In this document: one piece after another, positions 42,700 through 51,845 of the stretch
Position numbering within the stretch: position 1 is the stretch's first letter
Layout of the letters: each line of letters starts with the position of its first letter
DNA from: an uncultured Latescibacterota bacterium
Lineage (GTDB): Bacteria > Latescibacterota > UBA2968 > UBA8231
Length of the DNA: 64,000 nucleotides
Direction of reading: 5' to 3'
NCBI GenBank assembly: GCA_958295495.1
Contig: OY282352.1
Coordinates: 5,402,049 to 5,466,048, forward strand
Notes under the pieces: generated by a model
What the model was told of the DNA's origin: nothing
The model's database searches: none
What the model saw: only the letters and a program-made list of their open reading frames with translations
Position numbers and translations under genes: made by a program

Positions 42700-44342
42700 T
42701 GGGCGCGTTGATACTGTGCGCGATAGGGTGCCTCGTCGGGGCCGCTAATGGGTGGAGCGAGCCGGTTACCGCGCAATTTGTCGATCGGGCGGCGGCCGCC
42801 GGCCTGACGCAGCCCAATGTCTCGGGCAGTGATCAAAGCTACATAGTCGAAGGGATGATGGGCGGTACGGCCTTTTTCGATTACGACCGCGATGGCGACG
42901 TGGATTTGTACGTGGCCAACGGCTCTTCTTTTGCGGGCTTTGCTGCGGGCGTGCATCCGGCCAACCAGCTCTACCGCAACGATGGCGGTCGCTTTGCCGA
43001 TGTGACGGTCGTCGCTAGCGTGGGGGATACGAGTTGGTCAATGGGATGCGCGGCGGCCGATTACGACAACGACGGCCACACGGACCTCTACGTTACCAAC
43101 TTTGGCCGCAATACGCTCTATCGCAACGAGGGCATCGGTCGCTTTGCTGATGTGACCACGGCGGCTGGGGTGGACGATATGGGGTGGGGTACCGGTGCCA
43201 GCTTTGGGGATTACGACCGCGACGGCGACGTAGATTTGTACGTGGCCAATTACGTAGATTTTTCCCTCGACTACGAATCTCCAATACCCTGCCTGTGGAA
43301 GAACGTGAAGGTGTACTGCGGGCCGGTGGGGCTGCTACCGGCTGCAGATGTGTTTTACCGCAACAACGGCGACGGCACCTTTGCGGAGTACGGAAAAGAG
43401 GCTGGCCTACAGGGCACGGCATTCTACGGCATGAGTGCGCTGTTCGGCGACTACGACAACGATGGGTGGCCCGACCTTTTCGTGGCCAACGACTCCACGC
43501 CCAATCTGCTTTTTCGCAATCGCCAAGGCGGCCGCTTCGCCGAGGAGGCGCTCATGGCCGGGGTGGCGTACAGCGGAGAAGGGGTGACGCAGGGGTGCAT
43601 GGGGGCCGCTTGGAGCGATTACGACAACGACGGTCTGTTCGACCTCTTCGTCACCAATTTCGCCGACGAGTACAACGCGCTGTACAGGAATGAGGGCAGC
43701 GGCTTTTTTGCGGATGTGTCTTTTATTGCGGGGATCGGGGCTGCGCCGGCCGAATTGGTCTCGTGGGGTACGGGCTTTTTCGACTACGACAACGACGGCG
43801 ACCGCGACCTTTTCGTGGCCAACGGCCACACCTACCCGCAGGCCGACCTGCCGAGGGTCAACTCCAGCTACGAACAAGCCAACTCGCTGTTTGAGAATAG
43901 GGAAGGGAGGCTGGTGGAGGTGTCGGCCCTAGCCGGTCCGGGCTTTGCCTTGCCCCGCGTCAGCCGTGGAACCAGTTTCGCCGACTACGACGGCGATGGC
44001 GACATCGACTTATTCATTCTCAATCTCAACGGCCCGCCAACTCTGTTGCGCAACGATGGCGACCACGGCAATCACTACCTGCTGGTGCGCGCCGTGGGTA
44101 CGGGGAGCAATCGCGACGGAATTGGTGCGCGGGTGATTATTAGTGCCGGCGGGCAGACCCAGTACGCCGAGGTGCAGAGCGGGGGAAGCTATTTGTCCCA
44201 CAACGATCTGCGGCTGCACTTTGGCTTGGGCAAGGCCGAGCGCGTCGACCGGCTCAAAGTGCGCTGGCCCAGCGGGGTGGTCCAGGTGCTGAGCGACATT
44301 GCCGCCGACCAAGTCCTGACCGTCGTTGAGCCGCGTCAATAG
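42699..44342 (+). CDS. CRTAC1-family exported protein, second of tandem pair
   Basis: A 547-residue protein starting at the GTG that overlaps the preceding TAG by one base, with GGAG just ahead, so it is translationally coupled. It has an ordinary signal peptide, without a convincing lipobox, unlike the first copy. FG-GAP/VCBS loops (DYDRDGDVDLYV, DYDNDGHTDLYV, DYDNDGWPDLFV, DYDNDGDRDLFV, DYDGDGDIDLFI) and a C-terminal ASPIC/UnbV domain (NRDGIGARV, GGSYLSHNDLRLHFGLG, VRWPSGV) are clear. The anchored first copy and soluble second copy could form a complex. It converges with the FlgD-tailed gene and overlaps it by seven bases. Confidence 0.85.
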   Translation: MGALILCAIGCLVGAANGWSEPVTAQFVDRAAAAGLTQPNVSGSDQSYIVEGMMGGTAFFDYDRDGDVDLYVANGSSFAGFAAGVHPANQLYRNDGGRFADVTVVASVGDTSWSMGCAAADYDNDGHTDLYVTNFGRNTLYRNEGIGRFADVTTAAGVDDMGWGTGASFGDYDRDGDVDLYVANYVDFSLDYESPIPCLWKNVKVYCGPVGLLPAADVFYRNNGDGTFAEYGKEAGLQGTAFYGMSALFGDYDNDGWPDLFVANDSTPNLLFRNRQGGRFAEEALMAGVAYSGEGVTQGCMGAAWSDYDNDGLFDLFVTNFADEYNALYRNEGSGFFADVSFIAGIGAAPAELVSWGTGFFDYDNDGDRDLFVANGHTYPQADLPRVNSSYEQANSLFENREGRLVEVSALAGPGFALPRVSRGTSFADYDGDGDIDLFILNLNGPPTLLRNDGDHGNHYLLVRAVGTGSNRDGIGARVIISAGGQTQYAEVQSGGSYLSHNDLRLHFGLGKAERVDRLKVRWPSGVVQVLSDIAADQVLTVVEPRQ

Positions 44343-46237
44343 ACGACGGAGACGAGGCTCTGGTGCCTATTGACGCGGTCGGTCTCTGCGGTGAGGCGGA
44401 CGAGGTAGGATCCTGGCGGCACGAGGCGGCCGCTGGGGGTGCGGCCGTCCCACTCGACAGCAAAGCGGCCACTGGTGGCAAGCCCGTCGTAGATGACCCC
44501 CACCTCGCGGCCGGCGAGGTCGAAGACCGCCAGCTCCACGCGAATCGCATCCACTAGATACAGAAGGTCGTATTCGATCCGCACGGCGTCGTTGCGGCCG
44601 TCGCCATTGGGGGTGAAAGCCGCCGGGTGCAGGGCGAGGCGGCCGATGAGGGGCTGGTCTAGGTTGAGCAAGGCCGTTTGCAGGCTGTTGGTCGCCTTCG
44701 GAGTCACTGGCTGGGCGACTTCAAACGGGCGGGTGCTGTCGCGGATTCGCCCTGCAAAGCGGGTGTTGTACGCGAATACCTCGGCGCGGAAATCGACCTC
44801 GATCCGCTCGCCGGTCCGCTGCTGATCCATGCGCGGCAGCGCAACTTCAAACCCCTCGGCCGGGTGCTGCGCGACGGTGTAGGCGACATCCACCCCGCCG
44901 ACCCGCACGGCCTCCACGGCCTGCACCTGTGCAGTGGTGGCGATGGCTAGGTGGTCGAATCCGAGGTCGTCGGCTGTGATGTGCGGCTCTAGGGAGAAGG
45001 TAAAGAGCGTCGGGGTCAGGGCCGGGGCTTGTAGCGGGTGGATTTGTCCGAGGGCGCGGGAGGCCGGCGGAGGAATGGACGCGCTGAACTGCAAGTAAGC
45101 GAGGTGGCCCATCGCCTCGGTGGTCGAGTGGAATTCGGCCCTAAATTGCGCGTAGCGGCGCAGCCGATCGCCCGGCATCGGCCCGCGACCTGCGGCAAAG
45201 GCAAAGGGTGCGCTCCAGAAGTTCCAGTCCTCGATGTCTGGGGTGAGGCCGACCTGCTCACCCCTTTGTAGGCGGTTGTAGGTGTGCAGGGTAAGCGGTT
45301 GGCCATCGGCGTCGAAGCGGGTGCGCTCATCGCCGCGAAACGTGCGTCGCCAATAGGTGTTGGGGTCGTCGTCGTCTCCCGTGCGCGCACTTAGTTCAAT
45401 GCGGGCCTCGGCGTCGAGATGACCGCTCCAAGTCAAGGCACCCAAGGCGGCTGGTTGGCCCAAGTCGATGATGTTGGAAGTGTAGCGGGAGAAGGCGGCT
45501 GGCCCGGCCCCGTAGATCTCGAATTCGGCGATTTCCCAGATGCCGCGGCTGTTTTCGGGTAACTCGATGAACACCTGCTGGATGGGTTCGTCGGGCAGGG
45601 CTAACTCCATGACGGCTTGGGTGTTCTCGCGCACGTGGTGAACGATGTCGAAGTCGAGCGTACTGTTGCGCCAGCTAACCGCGTACTCGCGGGTGCCGTC
45701 GGCTAGCGGGTCGCCGTCGCTGGTACCCACGATGAAGTGCTCGACAAAGCGGGTCGCCGCAAAGCGCGGGCGCGGATAAAAGCGTACGCGATCGACGAAG
45801 AATCGCCCGCCAAAGTCGAAAACCCAGTACTTGTGCTGGGGGCCATAGCCGGCGACGCGGAGATAGTGCCCATCCCCCAGATAGGCGGTTTCCGGGTCGC
45901 TGTCGAAGATCAGGATATCGTCTTCGTACCACTGCCGCCAGCCGTTCCACTCTAGAACGAGGATGCGGCCACCGAGGGACTCCACGAGCGGCGCCAAGTT
46001 GACCGAGGGAGTTAGCAACAACGGGCCGATGCGTTCTGGCTGCAGCGCGATCCATTGGGCTTGGCCGTGCTGCTTGGGATCAACGGCTTCCCAAGCTAGC
46101 TGTACGAACTCGTACTCGACTTTCAGCGCCGGTTTGGGCAAGTCGGCTCCGCCGATGCGATAGATGGTGAGCGCGTGAGACGGGAAGGCCACCGCAAGGT
46201 AGCAGGCCGCCCAGTAGAGGATGCGTTGGCACGACAT
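44336..46237 (-). CDS. Exported discoidin-like protein with CHU_C/FlgD-type tail (locus B, minus strand)
   Basis: A 633-residue exported protein with a signal peptide ending at SHA. The mature N-terminus LTIYRIGG matches the paralogs at 60517 and 62454. A discoidin-like block follows (LIFDSDPETAYLGDGHY, VFDFGGRFFVDRVRFYPR, GIWEIAEFEIYG), then SNIIDLGQPAALGALTWSG, then a domain with DLGFDHLAIAT. The tail has FTPNGDGRND, LAVFDLAGREVGVIY, EWDGRTPSG, VPPGSYLVRLTA and ends LVSVVY. It lies four bases after the TPR lipoprotein gene, so the order parvulin, TPR, FlgD-tailed protein forms one operon. Confidence 0.76.
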   Translation of the reverse strand: MSCQRILYWAACYLAVAFPSHALTIYRIGGADLPKPALKVEYEFVQLAWEAVDPKQHGQAQWIALQPERIGPLLLTPSVNLAPLVESLGGRILVLEWNGWRQWYEDDILIFDSDPETAYLGDGHYLRVAGYGPQHKYWVFDFGGRFFVDRVRFYPRPRFAATRFVEHFIVGTSDGDPLADGTREYAVSWRNSTLDFDIVHHVRENTQAVMELALPDEPIQQVFIELPENSRGIWEIAEFEIYGAGPAAFSRYTSNIIDLGQPAALGALTWSGHLDAEARIELSARTGDDDDPNTYWRRTFRGDERTRFDADGQPLTLHTYNRLQRGEQVGLTPDIEDWNFWSAPFAFAAGRGPMPGDRLRRYAQFRAEFHSTTEAMGHLAYLQFSASIPPPASRALGQIHPLQAPALTPTLFTFSLEPHITADDLGFDHLAIATTAQVQAVEAVRVGGVDVAYTVAQHPAEGFEVALPRMDQQRTGERIEVDFRAEVFAYNTRFAGRIRDSTRPFEVAQPVTPKATNSLQTALLNLDQPLIGRLALHPAAFTPNGDGRNDAVRIEYDLLYLVDAIRVELAVFDLAGREVGVIYDGLATSGRFAVEWDGRTPSGRLVPPGSYLVRLTAETDRVNRHQSLVSVVY

Positions 46238-46241
46238 AGGA

Positions 46242-47708
46242 CTACCGGGCTTGGTGCGCTAGCTGCCGCGCTTTTTCGCGGTGTGCTCGGCTTTTTTGCA
46301 GGTGTCCCAATTGCTGGTACGCGTCGCTGAGGTAGAGATGGGCGCGTTCATTGGCTGGGTCCAACTCGACGGCGCGGGCATACGCGCGTGCGGCCTCGGC
46401 GAATTGGGCCAATTTCGCGTATGCTACCCCGAGGTTTAACTGCGCTGAGGTGCTGGTGGGACTGAGCCGAGCGGCCTCGGCGAAATGGGCGATGGCCGCG
46501 GCCAAATCGCCCGTACGGGCCGCGGCCAAGCCGAGCCCATAGGCGGCCTCGTGCAAGCTAGAGTCGAGTGCGGCGGCGCGCAGCAGGCTGACCCGAGCGG
46601 CCGCATAGTGCTGCTGCTTGAGGAGGATCATCCCTAGCCGAGCGTGGCTGAGCGGGTCTTTTTCATCGAGGGCGAGGGCTTGGCGGAAGTTATCGGCCGC
46701 GGCAGCCAAATCGCCCTGATAGGTGAAGAGGACGCCTAGACTGCTGTGCGCGTCTTTTAGTTTGGGGTTGATGGCGAGGGCGTTTTGATATTCGAGGATG
46801 GCTTGGTCGTATTGGCCTTGTAGGGCGAGGTGCAGGGCGAGATTGTAACGGGCCGTGGCCGAGCCAATGGTCACCGCGCTCACCTCGGGCAGGGATTGCT
46901 CCGAGCCGATGCCCCGGTGGTGCTGGCGGAGGATCTCCGAGCGTGCGAGGGCCTTTTCGCCTTGTTCGCGCTGCCCGGTGCGCAAGTAGAGTTGAGACAG
47001 ATTGAAGTGGACTTGGGGCGAATAGGGGTTGAGCGCGGCGGCTCGCTCTAGGGCTGCCACGGCTTGGTCGTAGTGCCCTTGAGCGCGGTGCAGGAGGCCG
47101 CGGTGGAAATGCGCTTCGGCGTCTTCGGGCGCGTACTGCACGGCGCGGTACAGGTGACTTAGGGCTTGGTCTAAAATGCCTTGTCGTCGGTAGTACAGGC
47201 CCAGCTTCTTGTGAGCTGGCGCGAGCGTGGAGTCCACCTGTAACGCGGCCAGATAGGCGCGCTCGGCGCGGTGCGCGCTGTCGCGGTAGCTGTACACGAG
47301 GCCGAGGTTGTAGTGGGTGGTGGCGCGTTGTGGATCGAGTTCGATGGCCCGTTGGAAGGCACGCAAGGCTGCATCGGTGTCGCTGTAGCGGGCCTCGGCG
47401 AATGCGCGGGTCATCTCAATGGCACCGAGCAGGTCGTAGAGCTCGGGGTCGCTAGGGGCGCGATCTAAGCCGGCGCGTGCTGTTTCCCGCGCTTGTTCGT
47501 ACTGGCCGACTTGTAGGTAGCAACGTCCTAGATAGCGATAGACGGCCTGCGATGGAGACGGGCCTTGCACTGCTCGCTGCAAGACCTCAATCGCGGCTTG
47601 GTACTCTCGGTTGTGGAAGTGTTGCTGACCCTCGACTAAGAGAGGGTCGTCGCGGGCGCAGCCCCAAGCGAGCAAAAAGAGCAGGAGCACGACCCAGCTC
47701 AACTTCAA
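46242..47708 (-). CDS. TPR-repeat lipoprotein of surface locus B
   Basis: A 488-residue protein. Its ATG at 47708 overlaps the stop of the parvulin gene by four bases. It has a signal peptide with lipobox AWGC. It consists of two blocks of tetratricopeptide repeats separated by a linker near 255-280 (EKALARSEILRQ), collinear with the locus A protein (QNMLRRFEMLRA). Likely a lipid-anchored scaffold working with the parvulin lipoprotein encoded just before it. Confidence 0.85.
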   Translation of the reverse strand: MKLSWVVLLLFLLAWGCARDDPLLVEGQQHFHNREYQAAIEVLQRAVQGPSPSQAVYRYLGRCYLQVGQYEQARETARAGLDRAPSDPELYDLLGAIEMTRAFAEARYSDTDAALRAFQRAIELDPQRATTHYNLGLVYSYRDSAHRAERAYLAALQVDSTLAPAHKKLGLYYRRQGILDQALSHLYRAVQYAPEDAEAHFHRGLLHRAQGHYDQAVAALERAAALNPYSPQVHFNLSQLYLRTGQREQGEKALARSEILRQHHRGIGSEQSLPEVSAVTIGSATARYNLALHLALQGQYDQAILEYQNALAINPKLKDAHSSLGVLFTYQGDLAAAADNFRQALALDEKDPLSHARLGMILLKQQHYAAARVSLLRAAALDSSLHEAAYGLGLAAARTGDLAAAIAHFAEAARLSPTSTSAQLNLGVAYAKLAQFAEAARAYARAVELDPANERAHLYLSDAYQQLGHLQKSRAHREKARQLAHQAR

Positions 47709-49408
47709 TTAGGCGCGCCAAGGGCACGTTCTATCGCGTCTGCGAACTCCTCGACCGGGTACTTCTCCCGCAAGCTGCGCACGTAGCGCACGTAGCCGCG
47801 CTTGGACTTGTCAATTTTTACGTAAGCCGTGGCGCGGCGACGGGATGTGGCGTCGTAGGGATGTTTTTTCTCGTGGCGGTCGAGGACCTTGAAGACCGAA
47901 TATCCGCCTTGGGCCTGCACTGGACCGCCGACTTGGCCGACGGGCAGAGAATGCGCCAAGTCGTAGATGCCCTGATAGTACGTCTTGGTATAGGGACTGA
48001 GAGTTAGGTGTCCGTCGTGGTGGTCGGCACCGGGGCGGAGGGTATGGGTGCGCGCCAAGGGCGCTGGGTCGGCACCGGCGAGGAGTTCGCGCTTGAGCCG
48101 CTGGGCCAAAGAGTCGGAAGACACGAGGATTTCTACCACTTCGGTCGTCAGAGGCGCGGTGAATTTCTCGGGATGGCTATCGTAGAAGGCGCGGGCTTCC
48201 TCTGGGGTGGCTGTGATGTGCTGATCAACGTAGCGCTGCCGTAGGGCGTTGAGGAGCAGGTCGTCCCGCTTGTCGCTAATGAGTTGCCGCAGGTTGGGGT
48301 CTTCTTCTAGGCCGTGGGCCCGGGCCTCGGCCGCGAAGAGAAAGGCCGGGATGATCGCAGTTTCTAGAAGGAAGACGACGCGAGCGGAATCGGCTAGCTC
48401 CGGCCGGCCGGCGCGCATTTGCCGCGCCATCTGTATGAACTCGTGGCAACTGATTTGGCCGCCGCGAAAGGCGACGATAGACTCGTCGCGCAACGCGGCC
48501 GGCAGGGCGTACAGATCGCCTTCGGCCTGCTGGATATGCTGGTTGAGGTGGCGAATCTGCTCGGGGTACAGCTCGGGGCCGCACACGCCTTTGAGCGAGT
48601 CGAGGAGGGCTTGGTAGCGGGCGGCTCGCTTGCGGCCAAAAATTTCCTCCCGCACCTTGCGCTCGGCAGCGGCGAGCGGAATCGGTATCTCGTCGGTGAC
48701 TTGAAAGACCGCGTAGTGGGGCTTGCCGGCAAACTGGAAGCGGATGGGTTCGGATACCTCGCCCACGGCGAGGGGGAAGATCGCTTCGGCAATGGCCGGA
48801 AGGACCTTGTCTCTGAGCTTATAGCCCCCTACATCGCCGCCCTGTTCGCCGCTATCGCGGTGCAGAGAACGTCCCTTGGCCAGCTCCATGAACTGCGCCC
48901 CATCGGCCACGGCCTGCAAAATTTCCTCGGCTTCTTCGCGGGTTTCTAGCATGATGCCGCTGAAGCGGAGGGCGCGATCGCGGTGGGTGGCTCGATAATG
49001 AGCTTCCATCTCCTCGTCGGTAACGACGATTTTTTGAACTATTTCGCGATGAGTGTACAAGTCGAGTAAGCGGTTTTTGGCGAAAAAGGCCAACTCGGCT
49101 TGCAGAGCGGGATCGTCGGCTAGCTGAATGGCTTCGGCCTCGGCGAGCAAGAGCCGCTTGTCAATCAAGCTGTTGAGGACTTGGCGGTTCTCGTCGAGCA
49201 GGGTATCGCCCTTTCTCATGCCCTCTGGGATGAGTGCGCTGAACTTGGTGAAAGTCGAGAGGGTAATAGGGTCGCCGACTACGGTCGCCAAGACGACATC
49301 CTGCGCTTCGGGTTGTTCGGGCTGGCCATCGCAGGCCGCGAGGAAAAGGGCCAATATACTAAGGAACGAGAGGATGCGCTCGCCCGGAAAGGACTGGGTC
49401 ACGGTCAT
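47705..49408 (-). CDS. Tandem-parvulin peptidyl-prolyl isomerase lipoprotein (SurA/PrsA-like), locus B
   Basis: A 567-residue protein with a signal peptide and lipobox LAAC. A SurA_N-like region (LNSLIDKRLLLAEAE) precedes a first parvulin domain (RFSGIMLETREEAEEIL, GGDVGGYKL, FAGKPHYAVFQVTDE). A second helical region follows, then a second parvulin domain (TTEVVEILVSSD, LTLSPYTKTYYQG, GGYSVFKVLDRHEKK). It mirrors the locus A protein in length and layout. It is the first gene of a minus-strand operon and is divergent to the FlgD-tailed/barrel operon, which again pairs the chaperone with the barrel proteins. Confidence 0.83.
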   Translation of the reverse strand: MTVTQSFPGERILSFLSILALFLAACDGQPEQPEAQDVVLATVVGDPITLSTFTKFSALIPEGMRKGDTLLDENRQVLNSLIDKRLLLAEAEAIQLADDPALQAELAFFAKNRLLDLYTHREIVQKIVVTDEEMEAHYRATHRDRALRFSGIMLETREEAEEILQAVADGAQFMELAKGRSLHRDSGEQGGDVGGYKLRDKVLPAIAEAIFPLAVGEVSEPIRFQFAGKPHYAVFQVTDEIPIPLAAAERKVREEIFGRKRAARYQALLDSLKGVCGPELYPEQIRHLNQHIQQAEGDLYALPAALRDESIVAFRGGQISCHEFIQMARQMRAGRPELADSARVVFLLETAIIPAFLFAAEARAHGLEEDPNLRQLISDKRDDLLLNALRQRYVDQHITATPEEARAFYDSHPEKFTAPLTTEVVEILVSSDSLAQRLKRELLAGADPAPLARTHTLRPGADHHDGHLTLSPYTKTYYQGIYDLAHSLPVGQVGGPVQAQGGYSVFKVLDRHEKKHPYDATSRRRATAYVKIDKSKRGYVRYVRSLREKYPVEEFADAIERALGAPN

Positions 49409-49458
49409 TGAAAATCTCTTGCTCTAGTGGACACTATTCACTTATTTAACAGGCATTT

Positions 49459-49487
49459 AATTTAGGATTTGACGGATTTTTGAGCAA
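49459..49487 (-). promoter_or_regulatory. Predicted promoter of the parvulin/TPR/FlgD-tail operon
   Basis: On the minus strand TTGCTC (complement of 49482-49487), a 17-base spacer and TAAATT (complement of 49459-49464). It overlaps the likely plus-strand promoter region of the divergent operon. Confidence 0.4.
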
Positions 49488-49488
49488 C

Positions 49489-49503
49489 AATACCAGGGGT
49501 ATT
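49489..49503. promoter_or_regulatory. Palindrome in the divergent locus B control region
   Basis: AATACC-AGG-GGTATT, a perfect six-base dyad in the middle of the 154-base divergent region, next to the minus-strand -35 box and after a plus-strand TTGACG (49469-49474). The position suits an operator that controls both operons; no regulator is visible nearby. Confidence 0.4.
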
Positions 49504-49562
49504 TGGTGTTGTGGAATGCCCCACTAGTCCATCCTGCACACTACCTTGATTAGAGTCGGTTT

Positions 49563-51818
49563 ATGCGAACAGCTTTTCGATCTGCTTGCCTCGTGGGCGG
49601 CCTCTTGCTCGCCGCTTTTGCGGCGGGAAAATCAGCGGTTGCGGAAGTCGTGGTCATCGGCGGTGCAGAGGGCCTGAGTTGGGAAAGTGGCGGGGGTGAC
49701 CTCCCAGCCGTGGTCATCCGCAGCGCGACGGCAATCGAAAAAACCAACGCCCCCGGAGGTGTCATCGACTTCGAGCCCGAGGGCCGACTCCACTTCATCG
49801 CGCCCCAGCGCGCCGACACCACCCGCAACATAGCGGTCGGCATTAACTCGCCATTGCGCGGCGGCAGCATTGAGTCGCCGAACAATCGCTCCATTGGCGG
49901 GGCCTTGGCCAATTTGATCGATAACGACGGCGACACGGCCTTGGATATGCGCGCTTCTGGAGGCACCCAAAGTGCCCGAGTACTGGGGCTAATTATCGAC
50001 TTGGATCTCGGCGCACGCTTTGGGCTCAATCGCTTCAAATTCTTTCCGCGCAACGGCGACCCTGATTTCCCCTCGGTAGAATTTCCCTTCCAAAACGAGT
50101 TTTTACGGGGATATGAGATTTTCATAAATGACGGCACGCCGGAAAATTTCTTTGAAGGCGTGCCGATTTTGCAAACCGTCGCGGTCGAGACCCAAAACGA
50201 CCAATCCATGGTGGATGTGCGTATCCCTCCGCAATACGTGCGCTTCGTGCGGCTGAAGGTACTGACCGCGGCCGGCTTCGACATGGCCGAGTTCCAGATT
50301 TTTGGCACGGGCTTTGTGCCCGAAGCAAGCTATGTGTCCAACATTTTCGACTTTGGTGACTTGGCCTTGTTCGGCAACTTGCGCTGGATCCAAGACGCGG
50401 AAGGCGACGCGAACCTGTCTAGCTTGCGGATTCGCACGCGTACGGGTGTGGATCCGAACCCGGTCGAATTCAACAAGGTTCGCCCGGGCGAGCGCATCTT
50501 CCGCGTGGGTGGCGGTGCCCAAGCCGGCAATCGGTCGGGCACCTCGACGACCAATGTGGAGGTGCCGTGGAAGTGGGCCGATGGCGTCGCCGAGGCCGAG
50601 TTAAAGGTCCTAGTCGAAAACGTGCTGGACAACGACGAGGTGGATGTGCGCGAGGCGCTTGGGGTATTCAAGGATCTGCCGTTGGACCAGCAGGCTCTCG
50701 TCACCCTCGACGAGGCCGATTACAGAGCACTGCGGGGCGAGGACAAAGGGGTCATCCGCGACGATGTCAACAACTGGAGTGGCTGGTCGCCTCCCTATTC
50801 GGCGGCCGGTATCGTCGGCCAAGACCAGCTCCCAATAGACGGCGCTGGCGTCCCAATTAGCTCGCCTGGACCACGGCGCTACTTCCAGTTTTCTATCGAC
50901 TTCTTTAGTGACGACTTCGAATCGGCGGCCGCAGTCGGCGGCTTGGCCTTTGATGTGATTTCGCCGCCCTTTGCCCAAGAGCTGATCGCCGAGATCTCTC
51001 CGCGCTCGGCGGCCGTGGGGAAGAATACCCGATTTTTGTACGCGGTACGCAACAAGTCCTCTGGTCAGCAGCGCGGCTTTGACGCCTTTGAGATAGAGAC
51101 CCCCTTGCGCGTCGAGGCCATCGGGATTGTACGGATCCGACGGCCTGGTGGTGAGGTGCAAGAGGCGGATTTTTCCGGCGTGTCGCTGGCGAACTTGCCC
51201 CAAGCCAACAATGGTATCTCCATCGACGAAGTGCGCGACGACCGCTTTGCTATCTCCTTCCCACTCATCGAGGAAGACGGGACGGTTTTAGAGGTGGAAT
51301 TCGACAACGGGGTGTTGCGCTTTGGCACGACCTTTGTCGGTCGCGCCTTCAACCGCTCGGTCGAAACGACCCTCGGGCAGGGCGTCGTGGCTGGCAATGC
51401 CGCCGACTTGAGCCTGTCTGACTTTGCTGACTCCGATCGCCAGCCGGTGGGTACGCCAATAGAGGAAAACCTCTCGGTGGCTGTGCCCATCAGTAAGGAG
51501 CTCTTGGCCAATGTGGCCGTGAATTCGCCGGTGTTTACGCCCAACGGCGACGGGGTCAACGACCGTGCCCTCATCCAGTACGACATCACCAATATCGCGC
51601 GGCCCTCGCCGGTGAAAGTCTCGATTTTCGACCTGTCCGGCCGCTTGGTCCGGGCCTTAGTCCATAGCGAGGCCATAAGCGGTCGTTTTGCCCAGCTTTG
51701 GGATGGCCGGGACGACGACGGGGTGTACGTGCCGCCGGGGCACTATGCTTTTAGCGTCTCGCTACAAGCCGGCACGGGCCAAGTGAGGAAAATCGGGGTT
51801 GTAGGGGTGGCTTACTAG
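49563..51818 (+). CDS. Exported discoidin-like protein with CHU_C/FlgD-type tail (locus B, plus strand)
   Basis: A 751-residue exported protein. Signal peptide, then the motif VVVIGGAEGLSWE. A discoidin-like section (LIDNDGDTALDMRAS, IIDLDLGARFGLNRFKFFPR, FDMAEFQIFGTGF) is followed by SNIFDFGDLALFGNLRW, WSGWSPPYS and a GFDAFEIETP domain. The tail has FTPNGDGVND, VSIFDLSGRLVRALV, WDGRDDDG, VPPGHYAFSVSL and ends VVGVAY. It starts an operon with the two barrel-like genes, 27 bases before the first of them. A ribosome site before the ATG is weak. Confidence 0.76.
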   Translation: MRTAFRSACLVGGLLLAAFAAGKSAVAEVVVIGGAEGLSWESGGGDLPAVVIRSATAIEKTNAPGGVIDFEPEGRLHFIAPQRADTTRNIAVGINSPLRGGSIESPNNRSIGGALANLIDNDGDTALDMRASGGTQSARVLGLIIDLDLGARFGLNRFKFFPRNGDPDFPSVEFPFQNEFLRGYEIFINDGTPENFFEGVPILQTVAVETQNDQSMVDVRIPPQYVRFVRLKVLTAAGFDMAEFQIFGTGFVPEASYVSNIFDFGDLALFGNLRWIQDAEGDANLSSLRIRTRTGVDPNPVEFNKVRPGERIFRVGGGAQAGNRSGTSTTNVEVPWKWADGVAEAELKVLVENVLDNDEVDVREALGVFKDLPLDQQALVTLDEADYRALRGEDKGVIRDDVNNWSGWSPPYSAAGIVGQDQLPIDGAGVPISSPGPRRYFQFSIDFFSDDFESAAAVGGLAFDVISPPFAQELIAEISPRSAAVGKNTRFLYAVRNKSSGQQRGFDAFEIETPLRVEAIGIVRIRRPGGEVQEADFSGVSLANLPQANNGISIDEVRDDRFAISFPLIEEDGTVLEVEFDNGVLRFGTTFVGRAFNRSVETTLGQGVVAGNAADLSLSDFADSDRQPVGTPIEENLSVAVPISKELLANVAVNSPVFTPNGDGVNDRALIQYDITNIARPSPVKVSIFDLSGRLVRALVHSEAISGRFAQLWDGRDDDGVYVPPGHYAFSVSLQAGTGQVRKIGVVGVAY

Positions 51819-51845
51819 ATTGTTCAATAAATAGGGAGAGATGAT

